From positions 22,214 through 86,213 of the forward strand of contig CAIXKE010000112.1 in the NCBI GenBank assembly GCA_903919975.1: 64,000 bases of DNA. Direction: 5' to 3'. Below are positions 24,908 to 34,690 of the stretch, in pieces; the stretch's first letter is position 1; the number at the start of each line of letters is the position of its first letter. The DNA is from Akkermansiaceae bacterium. GTDB taxonomy: Bacteria > Verrucomicrobiota > Verrucomicrobiia > Verrucomicrobiales > Akkermansiaceae. The position numbers and the translations under genes were made by a program. The notes under the pieces are model-generated. The model saw nothing but the letters and a program-made list of their open reading frames with translations, had not been told where the DNA came from and made no database searches.

Positions 24908-26197
24908 TCATTGCTCCAACCGGATCGCGGTGGAGCGCCCGTGTGCGTCCAATCCTTCGATCCGCGCAAATTCCTCAACCACCGGCAAGGATAATCTAAC
25001 TGATTTCTTATCGAGCCGGACGATGCTCGTGCGGCGCTGGAATTGATCCGCGCGAAGGCCGGAAAACGAACGTCCCGCGCCACCAGTCGGCAACGTATGA
25101 CTGGGGCCGGCTAGAAAATCCCCGACCGCGACGGGCGAATCATTTCCAAGGTAAATTGCGCCTGCGGTTCGGATGCGCGGCAGCCAGCGTTTTTCATCGG
25201 CGGTGATGAGTGATAGATGCTCCGGGCAAAAGGCATTGGAAATGGCCACGCCTTCCTCAAAGGATTTCAAATGCAGCAAAAAAGTACCGGATTTCAGCAC
25301 GTCACGGATGATTTTTCCGCGCGTAAGTGTGGCGATTTGTTTGTCGATGGCCTTGACCACCTTGCCTAACAAAGCCTTGGAATCGGTCGCAAATCCGACC
25401 ACGCTGTCGCCGCCATGTTCCGCCTGGGCGAGCATGTCGGCAGCGATGAAATCCGGGTTTCCCGTCTTGTCGGCGAGGATCAGGATTTCACTCGGGCCGG
25501 GCAGGAGGTCGATGGAAACCGCTCCCACGAGTTGGCGTTTCGCCTCGACCACGAAGCGGTTGCCGGGGCCGAAGATGCGATCCACCGGCCGGATTGTCCG
25601 GGTGCCCAGCGCGAGTGCGGCGATCGCTTGCGCACCGCCAACCTTGATGACTTCGGTCACGCCTGCGGATTGCAGAGCATAGAGCAAGGCGGGATTCACC
25701 GATCCATCCGGCCCGCATGGCGTCGCGGCGATGATTTCCGGCACGCGGGCGGCCTTCGCAAACCCAGTGGTCATCAGCGCGGTGGACACCAGCGGTGCCT
25801 TGCCGCCCGGGACATAAACCCCCACCCGATCAAAGGGAATGAATCGCTCGCCGACCGTTGCTCCTTCCGCGTTTTTGAAAGACCAGTCCTTGCGCAAGCT
25901 GCGTTTTGCAAAGGCGTGGATGTTTTTCAAACTGCGGGAAACCGCCATGCGCGTGGCCGGAGTGACGGCTTTCCTTGCTGCCGCAAACTCAGCGTCGGTG
26001 ACAAACAAGCTGCCGGGCGTGAGCTCCGCGTTATCGAAACGTTTGGTGAGCGTGACCAAAGCCTCGTCCCCTTTGGCGGCGACTTGGCCAATGATTTCGG
26101 CAACCAAATCACGAACCCCATCCTCAGGAAGGGCGCGGCGATTGAGGCGGCGGACAAACGAGGCGTATCCGGAATCAATGTGACTGAGAATTTTCAT
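24908..26197 (-). CDS. hisD: Histidinol dehydrogenase
   Basis: The ATG at 26197 gives 429 residues, the usual HisD length; an upstream extension of 26 codons looks non-coding. Motifs include VYVPGGKAPLVSTALMT, GPGNRFVVEAKRQL, DLLPGPSEILILADKTG and AQAEHGGDS, which bind zinc, NAD and histidinol. The enzyme performs the last two steps of histidine synthesis. No other his gene is nearby. It is divergent from korA. Confidence 0.95.
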   Translation of the reverse strand: MKILSHIDSGYASFVRRLNRRALPEDGVRDLVAEIIGQVAAKGDEALVTLTKRFDNAELTPGSLFVTDAEFAAARKAVTPATRMAVSRSLKNIHAFAKRSLRKDWSFKNAEGATVGERFIPFDRVGVYVPGGKAPLVSTALMTTGFAKAARVPEIIAATPCGPDGSVNPALLYALQSAGVTEVIKVGGAQAIAALALGTRTIRPVDRIFGPGNRFVVEAKRQLVGAVSIDLLPGPSEILILADKTGNPDFIAADMLAQAEHGGDSVVGFATDSKALLGKVVKAIDKQIATLTRGKIIRDVLKSGTFLLHLKSFEEGVAISNAFCPEHLSLITADEKRWLPRIRTAGAIYLGNDSPVAVGDFLAGPSHTLPTGGAGRSFSGLRADQFQRRTSIVRLDKKSVRLSLPVVEEFARIEGLDAHGRSTAIRLEQ

Positions 26198-26341
26198 GCC
26201 AGAGGGTGGTGCGGGAAGATGGACGGACACTGCCCGTTCGCCAAGCATCATCCCGCTGATATTGTGAAAATTCATAGCTCGGGCGTTGACGTGGCCTAGA
26301 ACGCACCTTTAGCTTCTCTTAGTTCAAATCCAACCAATCCC

Positions 26342-28186
26342 ATGACTCCATCCACCCGCGGATTCCGCGAGATGAAAGCAGCGGTTGTCCGCTTCGCCGG
26401 TGATTCCGGTGACGGCATGCAAATCGTCGGCGAACGCTTCAGCGACACCAGTGTCACCGTCCCGAATGCCATTGCCACCTTCCCGGATTATCCAGCGGAA
26501 ATTCGCGCCCCAATAGGCACCATCGCCGGAGTCTCGGCATTCCAAGTCCACTTCGGCAGCCAAGCGGTCCTGACGCCCGGAGATGAACCGGACGCACTCG
26601 TCGCCATGAACCCGGCAGCTCTCGCCGTGCATCTCTACGACCTCGTGGAAGGCGGACTGCTGATCGTTAATTCGGCCGCATTCACCCCGGAAAACCTCGC
26701 AATGGCCGGATTCTCGACCAATCCGCTCGACGATCCGGCGCTCAAGAAAAAATACGATGTCATGGCCATCGACATCAGCGGCCTCGCCGTGGAGTCGCTC
26801 AAAGAAAGCTCGCTCACCATGCGTGACAAGCTGCGCACCAAGAATTTCTTCGCCCTCGGCTTCACCTACTGGGTCTATGGCCGACCACTCGAACCGACTA
26901 TCGAATACATCAATAACAAATGGGCCGTCAAAGCCCCGGACTTGGCAGAAGCCAATATCCGTGTTCTGAAAGCCGGCTATTTCCTTGGTGAAACCACCGA
27001 AGTCACCCGCAACCGCTACATGGTCGCCCGCGCGGAAGTCGAGCCCGGCACTTACCGGAAGATCTCCGGAAACGAAGCCATCGCCCTCGGTTTGATCGCC
27101 GGAGCGAAAAAAGCTGGCCGTGACTTATTGTTCTCCGGCTACCCGATCACCCCGGCATCCTCGATTCTCGAAGCGCTCGCCGGGTTCAAACACTTCGGCA
27201 TCAAAACCGTTCAAGCCGAGGATGAAATCGCCGCCATCGGCGTCGCCATCGGTGCCAGCTTCGCCGGACAAATCGGCGTCACCGGCACCAGCGGTCCCGG
27301 CATGTGTTTGAAGAGCGAGTTCATCGGACTCGCCATCTCCACCGAACTCCCGCTCGTTATCGTCAACGTCCAACGCGGCGGCCCGAGCACCGGTCTCCCG
27401 ACCAAGACCGAACAATCCGACCTGTTAGAAGCCTTCTACGGCCGCCACGGCGAAAGCCCACTTCCGATCGTCGCCGCAAACTCGCCGTCGGATTGTTTCC
27501 GCGCCGCCTACGAAGCCGTCCGCATTGCACTCACCTTCTCAACCCCGGTGATCCTGCTCAGCGATGGTTATCTAGCCAATGGCTCGGAGCCATGGAAAAT
27601 CCCGAGCGAAGACAGCCTCCGGGAAATCCACAAGCCCTTCGCCGATCCGTCGCAACCCTACGTCGCCTTCGCCCGCGATCCGGAAACCCTCGCCCGCACC
27701 CAAGCCATCCCCGGCCAACCGGGACTCGAACACCGCCTCGGCGGACTCGAAAAGGACACCAAGGGCAGCATCAGCTACGACTCCGCCAACCACGAGGAAA
27801 TGACCCGTCTCCGCGCCGCAAAGGTCGAGGCCGTCGCCAAAATCATCCCCCCTCTCCACGTCACCGGTGAAAACAAGGGGAAATTGTTAGTCCTCGGTTG
27901 GGGCGGCACTCATGGCGCGATCACCTCCGCCGTGCAATCCCTCGTCGCCGAAGGATTCGAGGTCAGCAGCACTAACTTGCGATACCTCAATCCCATGCCA
28001 TCCGACCTCGGCGAGCTGATCAAAGGCTTCGACCAAGTCCTCATCCCGGAACTCAACTCCGGCCAATTATCACTCCTCATCCGCGCCAAATTCCTCGTAG
28101 ATGCCATTTCCATGACCAAAATCCAAGGTCGCCCGTTCAAAGTCAGCGAAATCCGCGAACGCATCCTGCAACTCATCACCGCCTAA
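26342..28186 (+). CDS. korA: 2-oxoacid:ferredoxin oxidoreductase, fused gamma-alpha subunit (KorA-type)
   Basis: The 614-residue protein fuses a gamma domain (about 10-190, VRFAGDSGDGMQIVGE) to the pyrimidine-binding alpha domain (from about 220, LLFSGYPITPASSILEALAG), with SGPGMCLKSEFIGLAISTELPLVIVNVQRGGPSTGLPTK-type conservation split over 320-352. It forms an alpha-beta enzyme with the next gene, which starts five bases later. Together they convert a 2-oxoacid, most likely 2-oxoglutarate, to the acyl-CoA while reducing ferredoxin. Confidence 0.92.
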   Translation: MTPSTRGFREMKAAVVRFAGDSGDGMQIVGERFSDTSVTVPNAIATFPDYPAEIRAPIGTIAGVSAFQVHFGSQAVLTPGDEPDALVAMNPAALAVHLYDLVEGGLLIVNSAAFTPENLAMAGFSTNPLDDPALKKKYDVMAIDISGLAVESLKESSLTMRDKLRTKNFFALGFTYWVYGRPLEPTIEYINNKWAVKAPDLAEANIRVLKAGYFLGETTEVTRNRYMVARAEVEPGTYRKISGNEAIALGLIAGAKKAGRDLLFSGYPITPASSILEALAGFKHFGIKTVQAEDEIAAIGVAIGASFAGQIGVTGTSGPGMCLKSEFIGLAISTELPLVIVNVQRGGPSTGLPTKTEQSDLLEAFYGRHGESPLPIVAANSPSDCFRAAYEAVRIALTFSTPVILLSDGYLANGSEPWKIPSEDSLREIHKPFADPSQPYVAFARDPETLARTQAIPGQPGLEHRLGGLEKDTKGSISYDSANHEEMTRLRAAKVEAVAKIIPPLHVTGENKGKLLVLGWGGTHGAITSAVQSLVAEGFEVSSTNLRYLNPMPSDLGELIKGFDQVLIPELNSGQLSLLIRAKFLVDAISMTKIQGRPFKVSEIRERILQLITA

Positions 28187-28191
28187 CACCC

Positions 28192-29223
<1,032 letters not shown>

Positions 29224-29407
29224 ACGATTCAAACCAATCGCGGGCTTCTAGCCAAATACCTTAAAGAATTCGCGTTCCAGCAGTAGCATACAAGAAGCGG
29301 CGGATTGCCTGAAACCAGTGGATTGATTCAGTCAGGTCACTACGGGGCAAAGGACCCAAGCTGATTGGAGCCGCCTTGCATGGAGCCGTAAGCACCGTGG
29401 TGTGGGA

Positions 29408-29430
29408 CCCGGGAGCTAACTACTCCCGGG
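29408..29430. terminator. GC-rich palindrome after korB
   Basis: CCCGGGAG (29408-29415) and CTCCCGGG (29423-29430) form a perfect 8-bp stem with a 7-base loop. It is 185 bases after the korB stop and is followed by mixed sequence rather than a T-run, so it is only a weak terminator candidate. The rest of 29224-29458 shows nothing coding. Confidence 0.4.
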
Positions 29431-29458
29431 GACCTGATTCGATTTCTTGAAGTCTTGG

Positions 29459-29692
29459 TTACCTATGAAATGCTTCTTTGATGCCATCCCATCCATACTT
29501 AACTCGAGCGGCATCCCCCATAATTTCGCTGAATCCCTTCATGCTCCCGAAATCCCCCTCAGTTGGCATTCCGGTCGCGATGAGCACAGTCGGAATTCCG
29601 TATTGGGTTTTTAGATACTTCTCAGCCTCATTCTTACCGAACCGCTCAATTATCTTCGGTGCCTCGTCGTCTGATGCCATAGCGGCTTCCAT
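29459..29692 (-). CDS. Small hypothetical protein
   Basis: A 77-residue frame (MEAAMASDDEAPKI) lies between korB and the phosphorylase gene, on the opposite strand. It could start at either of two nearby Met codons. The sequence has acidic and basic helical stretches and KYGWDGIKEAFHR at the end. No family is recognised, and no strong ribosome-binding site is visible. It may be a remnant of a longer gene. Confidence 0.3.
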   Translation of the reverse strand: MEAAMASDDEAPKIIERFGKNEAEKYLKTQYGIPTVLIATGMPTEGDFGSMKGFSEIMGDAARVKYGWDGIKEAFHR

Positions 29693-29835
29693 TGCGGCGA
29701 GCCTTTGCTGTGTAGCAGCTTTTACAGACGAATCTTTACACTACCCGATTCCCTCTCACGCGTACTTGAATATCATCGCCACATGGCGTATGCTTTATCG
29801 TTAATCGGGCAAGCAACCTTAAGCCGACATTTTTT

Positions 29836-31542
29836 ATGAACGTGGTCCCCCAGATCGCGTATTTCTCGATGGAGATCGCCTTGGAGCTGGAAATGCCCAC
29901 TTATTGTGGCGGACTCGGCTTACTGGCTGGCGATATGCTGCGTGCCGCAGCAGACGGACAATTACCTCTGGTCGGGGTCTCACTCCTCCATCGGAAGGGC
30001 TATTTTTGCCAGAAACTCGATCAGCAAGGAACCCAATCCGAGCAACCCTGCGAATGGACGGTGGAACGCTTCGTCAAAGAATGCCAAGCACGCGTCATCG
30101 TAAAAATAGAAGATCGTGCAGTCCATGTCCGCGCTTGGCAATATGAAGTCAAAGGAAACAAAGGCGGCATCGTTCCGGTCTATTTACTCGATACCGACCT
30201 CCCGGAAAACTCCGAGTGGGATCGACACATCACCGATCAATTGTATGGCGGGAACGAGTGGTATCGTCTGTGTCAGGAAATCATTCTGGGCATCGGCGGG
30301 GTGCGCATATTGCGGGCACTCGGCCATGACCATTTGACTCGCTATCACATGAATGAGGGCCACGCGGCCCTGCTGGCGATGGAACTGCTCGACGAACACG
30401 CCTTGGAAGCGGGCCGTCAAACGTTCAATCACGATGACATCGAGGCCGTCCGTCGCTTATGCGTATTCACCACCCACACCCCGGTCCCTGCCGGCCATGA
30501 CAAGTTTCCTCTGCACATGGTAATATCCGCTCTCGGGCGCAACGAGGTGATCGAGATGCGTGAGGTCTTCTGTTGCGAGGGGGAGTTGAATATGACTTAT
30601 CTCGCATTGAATTTAAGCCATTACATCAATGGCGTCGCCAAGAAGCACACCGAGATTTCCCAGCGGATTTTCGCAGGCTACAAAATACACGATATCACCA
30701 ATGGCGTGCATGCGGATACCTGGGCATCGCCTCCAATCCAGCGCATGTTCGATCGCTACATTCCCGGATGGAGGGAGGATAATTTCAACCTCCGCCACGC
30801 ACTGAGTCTTCCGGCGGCAGACCTATGGGATGCCCACGCGCAGGCGAAAAACTCGCTACTCGACCGAGTGAACTTCGAAACCAACAGCGGCATGGAAGCC
30901 AATGTTCTGACCTTTGGCTTCGCACGTCGGATTGCCGATTACAAACGGGCCGATCTGATCTTTCACAACATCGAACGGCTCCGTGAAATCTCACAGGATA
31001 CTGGCCCGTTTCAAGTGGTGATCTCAGGAAAATCCCACCCCGGAGACCCGGTGGGCCGTGAAACGATCCGAAAAATTTTCCGCTCTATCAAAACCTTGAA
31101 AAACAGCATCCGAATCGCATACCTAAACAATTACGATTGGGAACTCGGTCGGCTCATGACCGGAGGTGTGGATGTCTGGTTAAACACACCCCTACCGCCC
31201 ATGGAAGCCTCTGGAACCAGCGGCATGAAAGCGGCGGTGAACGGCGTTCCAAGTCTCAGCATCCTCGATGGTTGGTGGATCGAGGGCTGCATCGAGGGCA
31301 CCACCGGCTGGGCCATCGGTGGCGCACCCAAAAACGAGAATCCAGCTCAACGCACGCCTGCCGACGCCGAATCACTCTACGACAAAATGGAATACATCGT
31401 GATACCGCTCTATTACCGGGAGCGCGAAAGATTCATCGATGTGATGCGCCATTCCATCGCCTTGAACGCCTCATTTTTCAATACCCAGCGGATGTTGCTA
31501 CAATATGTCTTGAGCGCTTACTTCGGAAATACCGAGGAGTAA
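29836..31542 (+). CDS. glgP: Alpha-glucan phosphorylase, short form
   Basis: The 568-residue protein belongs to the short, thermophile-type glucan phosphorylases. It starts [32 protein letters not shown] (split here as [12 protein letters not shown] and [11 protein letters not shown]), has [11 protein letters not shown], and carries the PLP lysine in [14 protein letters not shown] (Lys465). It releases glucose-1-phosphate from glycogen or maltodextrin. It stands alone on its strand, so a link to the GH13 gene at the left edge is only a shared pathway, not an operon. Confidence 0.92.
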   Translation: MNVVPQIAYFSMEIALELEMPTYCGGLGLLAGDMLRAAADGQLPLVGVSLLHRKGYFCQKLDQQGTQSEQPCEWTVERFVKECQARVIVKIEDRAVHVRAWQYEVKGNKGGIVPVYLLDTDLPENSEWDRHITDQLYGGNEWYRLCQEIILGIGGVRILRALGHDHLTRYHMNEGHAALLAMELLDEHALEAGRQTFNHDDIEAVRRLCVFTTHTPVPAGHDKFPLHMVISALGRNEVIEMREVFCCEGELNMTYLALNLSHYINGVAKKHTEISQRIFAGYKIHDITNGVHADTWASPPIQRMFDRYIPGWREDNFNLRHALSLPAADLWDAHAQAKNSLLDRVNFETNSGMEANVLTFGFARRIADYKRADLIFHNIERLREISQDTGPFQVVISGKSHPGDPVGRETIRKIFRSIKTLKNSIRIAYLNNYDWELGRLMTGGVDVWLNTPLPPMEASGTSGMKAAVNGVPSLSILDGWWIEGCIEGTTGWAIGGAPKNENPAQRTPADAESLYDKMEYIVIPLYYRERERFIDVMRHSIALNASFFNTQRMLLQYVLSAYFGNTEE

Positions 31543-31552
31543 TACTTTATCC

Positions 31553-32242
31553 TTAGCGCTTGAGCTCCCCAAGATGCTTGCGAAACCACCCGGCACTTAA
31601 CTCCGACATCTCCTCCAGCTTGCCAGGTTCACCAAACAAATGCGTAGCACCGGGAACTTCCACCAATTGTTTTGTGCATGCCAACCGAGCCAGCGCCTCA
31701 CGATTCAACTCCATGCCCACTATATCTTGTTCTCCAACAATCAACAAGATAGGGCATTTCACATGCGACAAAGATTTGACGGCGAGATCCATCCGCCCGC
31801 CACGGGAAACCACCGCACCCACCTTCGAGTTTCTGCGTGCGGCCGCAATCACGACCGCCGCGCCACCGGCGCACGCTCCAAAGTATCCCACCGGCAGATG
31901 ATTGAGCTCCGATTGGCTTGCAACCCATCGCGTCACCTCAACCAAACGCTTCGCCAAGAGTCCCGCATCATGGCGGAATTTTTCGGTGGATTCATCCTCG
32001 ATTTCTTCCTCTTCGGTGAGCAATTCACAAATCAATGTTCCGATTCCATGCATTCGGAGCACCTGGGCCGTATGCCGATTTCGCGGATTATTCCGACTCC
32101 TACCGCTGCCGTAAGCGAAGATGACAAGCGCCACCGCCTCTTCAGGGATCTGCAGATCTCCCAATAAAAACAAATCACCCACCCGGATCCGAACACACTT
32201 GTTGATCCTTTTGATCAGATGTTGTGTTTCCATGGTCTTCAT
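31553..32242 (-). CDS. Alpha/beta hydrolase of the dienelactone-hydrolase type with a Cys nucleophile
   Basis: The 229-residue protein shows an alpha/beta-hydrolase pattern: a strand-turn LVIFAYGSGRSRNNPRN gives the oxyanion region, VGYFGACAGGAA (119-129) is the nucleophile elbow, GEQDIVG holds Asp173 and PGATHLFGEPG holds His201. The elbow reads G-A-C-A-G, so the nucleophile would be Cys124 rather than the Ser usual in these DLH-like enzymes. The true dienelactone hydrolases also use Cys. The substrate is unknown. It converges on the phosphorylase gene, ten bases away. Confidence 0.8.
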   Translation of the reverse strand: MKTMETQHLIKRINKCVRIRVGDLFLLGDLQIPEEAVALVIFAYGSGRSRNNPRNRHTAQVLRMHGIGTLICELLTEEEEIEDESTEKFRHDAGLLAKRLVEVTRWVASQSELNHLPVGYFGACAGGAAVVIAAARRNSKVGAVVSRGGRMDLAVKSLSHVKCPILLIVGEQDIVGMELNREALARLACTKQLVEVPGATHLFGEPGKLEEMSELSAGWFRKHLGELKR

Positions 32243-32509
32243 GGTGATGGTTTTAAGGGAATTTAAAGATATTAAACCGGCTGTTTTTCTATGGATTCTA
32301 TAGGTCGATTCTTTGTTTTGAGATAGCTTGCTACCCCATTACACAGATCACTCGCCGCGCCTATTTGTCAAATAAATCCCCTATTTCAAACCGCACGATT
32401 CTTGAGACTTCCACGCGAATGGGACTCGATTATTTTTTCCAGCGCGTGATTTAGGATCCCGCTTGATTTATTAAGGTTTCCTAAATATTCTGTAATCCAA
32501 GTCCGTGCC

Positions 32510-33442
32510 ATGTCGAAACGACGAATCAAGCCCCCTGCCAAGCGCCCGTTGATCAATCAGCGGCGGACGAGGATGTCCTTCGCCGAGGTCTTGAGCTCCG
32601 CCAATCAACGGGCGCACGAACAGGCAAACCGACGCAGCGGCCGCCGGGAACTGAAATCGGTGAGAGCGGCGATCGCCGCCACGGAGATGGACGAATATGA
32701 CGAATCCGTGAATTGGGCAAAACGTCTGACGCGTTGGCTAATGGGGCTGATCATACTGCCACTTTGCTGGGTGACCATGTGGACGCTGCTTTCGCGGTTC
32801 TCCCATGCCACCGTGGATCAGGGATTTTGGCAAACGCCTGAGTTCTGGTATTTCGCCACGGGCGCGTTGCTGATGGCCGGGTGGCTTTGGTCCGGATTGA
32901 TGCAGTCGTTTTTTCTCTACGCTTACGTGCTCGGACACGAATTGACGCATGCGGTCTTCGTGGTGATTTTCCGCGGTAAGGTCACTGATTTTTATGTCAG
33001 CACCGAAGGCGGCTACATTACGACAAACAAAACCAATCTAGTGATCGCCTTGTCGCCGTATTTCGTGCCATTTTGGGCGGTGATCAGTGCGGTGATTTAC
33101 GCTGCGCTGCGCTTTGCCGCGGATCCACAATCATGGTGGGATCTGGCGTTTTACGCAGTGATGGGGGTCACCTGGACATTCCACATGGCATGGACTTTGT
33201 GGATGATCCCGCGCGACCAACCGGATTTAAAGGAGAACGGCACCTTCCTCTCGCTGGTAATTATCTATCTTGCGAATCTGATGGTGCTCGCGGTGTTGCT
33301 ATGCGCTGCCGAAGAGGCACCGCTACACAATAGCCGGGAGTTCGCCATGGAGTGGTTGCGCTATGCCGCAACTTGGGGCGATTCGGCGCTGCGCTGGACC
33401 ATCCATGCAGTCTCCGAACTGCGCGCTTACGGAAAATTCTGA
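32510..33442 (+). CDS. Membrane protein with HExxH motif, possible M50-type metallopeptidase
   Basis: The 310-residue protein has a basic Lys/Arg-rich N-terminal tail (1-60) and about six membrane segments. The motif GHELTH (142-147) sits at the end of a helix. This resembles the zinc site of M50 peptidases, and a Gly-containing loop (STEGGYITT) follows. No PDZ domain or NPDG motif is seen, so protease activity is not certain. The preceding 267-base gap (32243-32509) has no gene and is AT-rich. The next gene is a cysteine desulfurase on the same strand. Confidence 0.7.
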   Translation: MSKRRIKPPAKRPLINQRRTRMSFAEVLSSANQRAHEQANRRSGRRELKSVRAAIAATEMDEYDESVNWAKRLTRWLMGLIILPLCWVTMWTLLSRFSHATVDQGFWQTPEFWYFATGALLMAGWLWSGLMQSFFLYAYVLGHELTHAVFVVIFRGKVTDFYVSTEGGYITTNKTNLVIALSPYFVPFWAVISAVIYAALRFAADPQSWWDLAFYAVMGVTWTFHMAWTLWMIPRDQPDLKENGTFLSLVIIYLANLMVLAVLLCAAEEAPLHNSREFAMEWLRYAATWGDSALRWTIHAVSELRAYGKF

Positions 33443-33506
33443 CTCATGAATGGTGTCACGCGGTTTTCCGAGTTGCCATCGGCCAACGACGGGGAATGCT
33501 CTGTGG

Positions 33507-34667
33507 ATGATCGATCTGGATGCGAACGCGACCACACAACTGCTACCCGAGGTGCTGGATGCGATGTTGCCATGGTTGCGCGAAGGTTATGCAAACCCCT
33601 CCGGGGCGTATGCGGCAGCCAAAACCGCCCGCAAAGCCATCGAACAAGCCCGCGGCCAAGTGGCGGAGTTGATCGGCGCGGAGTTGGAGGAAATCGTCTT
33701 CACCGGGGGTGGCACCGAGAGCGTGAATACCGCGTTGCGCTCGCTCGATGCGCTTGCAGGTCCTGGCGCGGCCTATGTTTCGGCCATTGAACACAGCGCC
33801 GTGCTACGCTGTGTGGAAAATCTTCCACGCCAAACCCAACTCTCCACCGTCAATGCCGGTGGGCGGCTGGATATCGATGCCTTCTCATCGCGTCTGGAGG
33901 ACGCCGCTTTCATTTCAATCATGATGGCTAACAACGAAACAGGCATCATTCAGCCCCTACGCGAGGCCACCGAAATCGCCCACGCCCGTGGCTTGCCCGT
34001 CCACTCGGATGCGATTCAAGCCGTTGGCAAAATCCCGGTGAACGTCCGCGAAATACAAATCGATCTACTTTCTATCTCCGCCCACAAATTTCACGGCCCC
34101 AAGGGAATGGGCGCGCTATACATCCGACGCGGGTTGAAATTCAAACCCCTGTTATGGGGCGGCGACCAAGAATCGGGACGTCGCAGCGGAACCGAAAATA
34201 CGGCCGGCATCGTGGGCATGGGCGCGGCGGCGGTTTGCGCTATGCGGCATCTTGCACATCCGCCGCAGACCCCGATGAGCGCAATGCGCGATGCCTTCGA
34301 AACCGGAATCCTAGCAGAATTATCGGGAGTCACAGTCAATGGCGACCGCACCCACCGACTGCCAAACACCAGTCACCTATCCTTTGATGGCTGCGATGCC
34401 GCGGGCCTGCTGATTCTCTTGGATGAATCCAGCATCGCCTGCTCCGCCGGCTCCGCATGCATGACGGGAAAACAACGTCCATCTCACGTCCAATTGGCCA
34501 TGGGAATTCCAGAACAACGGGCAAAGAGCAGCCTGCGCATCAGCTTCTCCCAGCTTAACTCGATGGAGGATGCCCTGAATGCGGTTCAATCCGTTAAAAA
34601 AGCCGTGGAAAAACTTAGAACTGTGCAAGGACCGGGCGTCGGACCAGTCGTGGTCTATTCGCCTTGA
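33507..34667 (+). CDS. Cysteine desulfurase, NifS/IscS type
   Basis: The ATG at 33507 gives 386 residues starting MIDLDANATTQ, the standard NifS opening; the longer frame from 33450 overlaps no needed signal. PLP lysine is in SISAHKFHGPKGMGALY, the Asp and Gln ligands in VHSDAIQAVGKI, and the catalytic Cys lies in SIACSAGSACMTGKQRPSH. The enzyme supplies sulfur for iron-sulfur clusters and possibly for molybdopterin thiocarboxylation. It converges on the kinase gene. Confidence 0.92.
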   Translation: MIDLDANATTQLLPEVLDAMLPWLREGYANPSGAYAAAKTARKAIEQARGQVAELIGAELEEIVFTGGGTESVNTALRSLDALAGPGAAYVSAIEHSAVLRCVENLPRQTQLSTVNAGGRLDIDAFSSRLEDAAFISIMMANNETGIIQPLREATEIAHARGLPVHSDAIQAVGKIPVNVREIQIDLLSISAHKFHGPKGMGALYIRRGLKFKPLLWGGDQESGRRSGTENTAGIVGMGAAAVCAMRHLAHPPQTPMSAMRDAFETGILAELSGVTVNGDRTHRLPNTSHLSFDGCDAAGLLILLDESSIACSAGSACMTGKQRPSHVQLAMGIPEQRAKSSLRISFSQLNSMEDALNAVQSVKKAVEKLRTVQGPGVGPVVVYSP

Positions 34668-34690
34668 GCTAACAATAAAGGATTCGGCAA

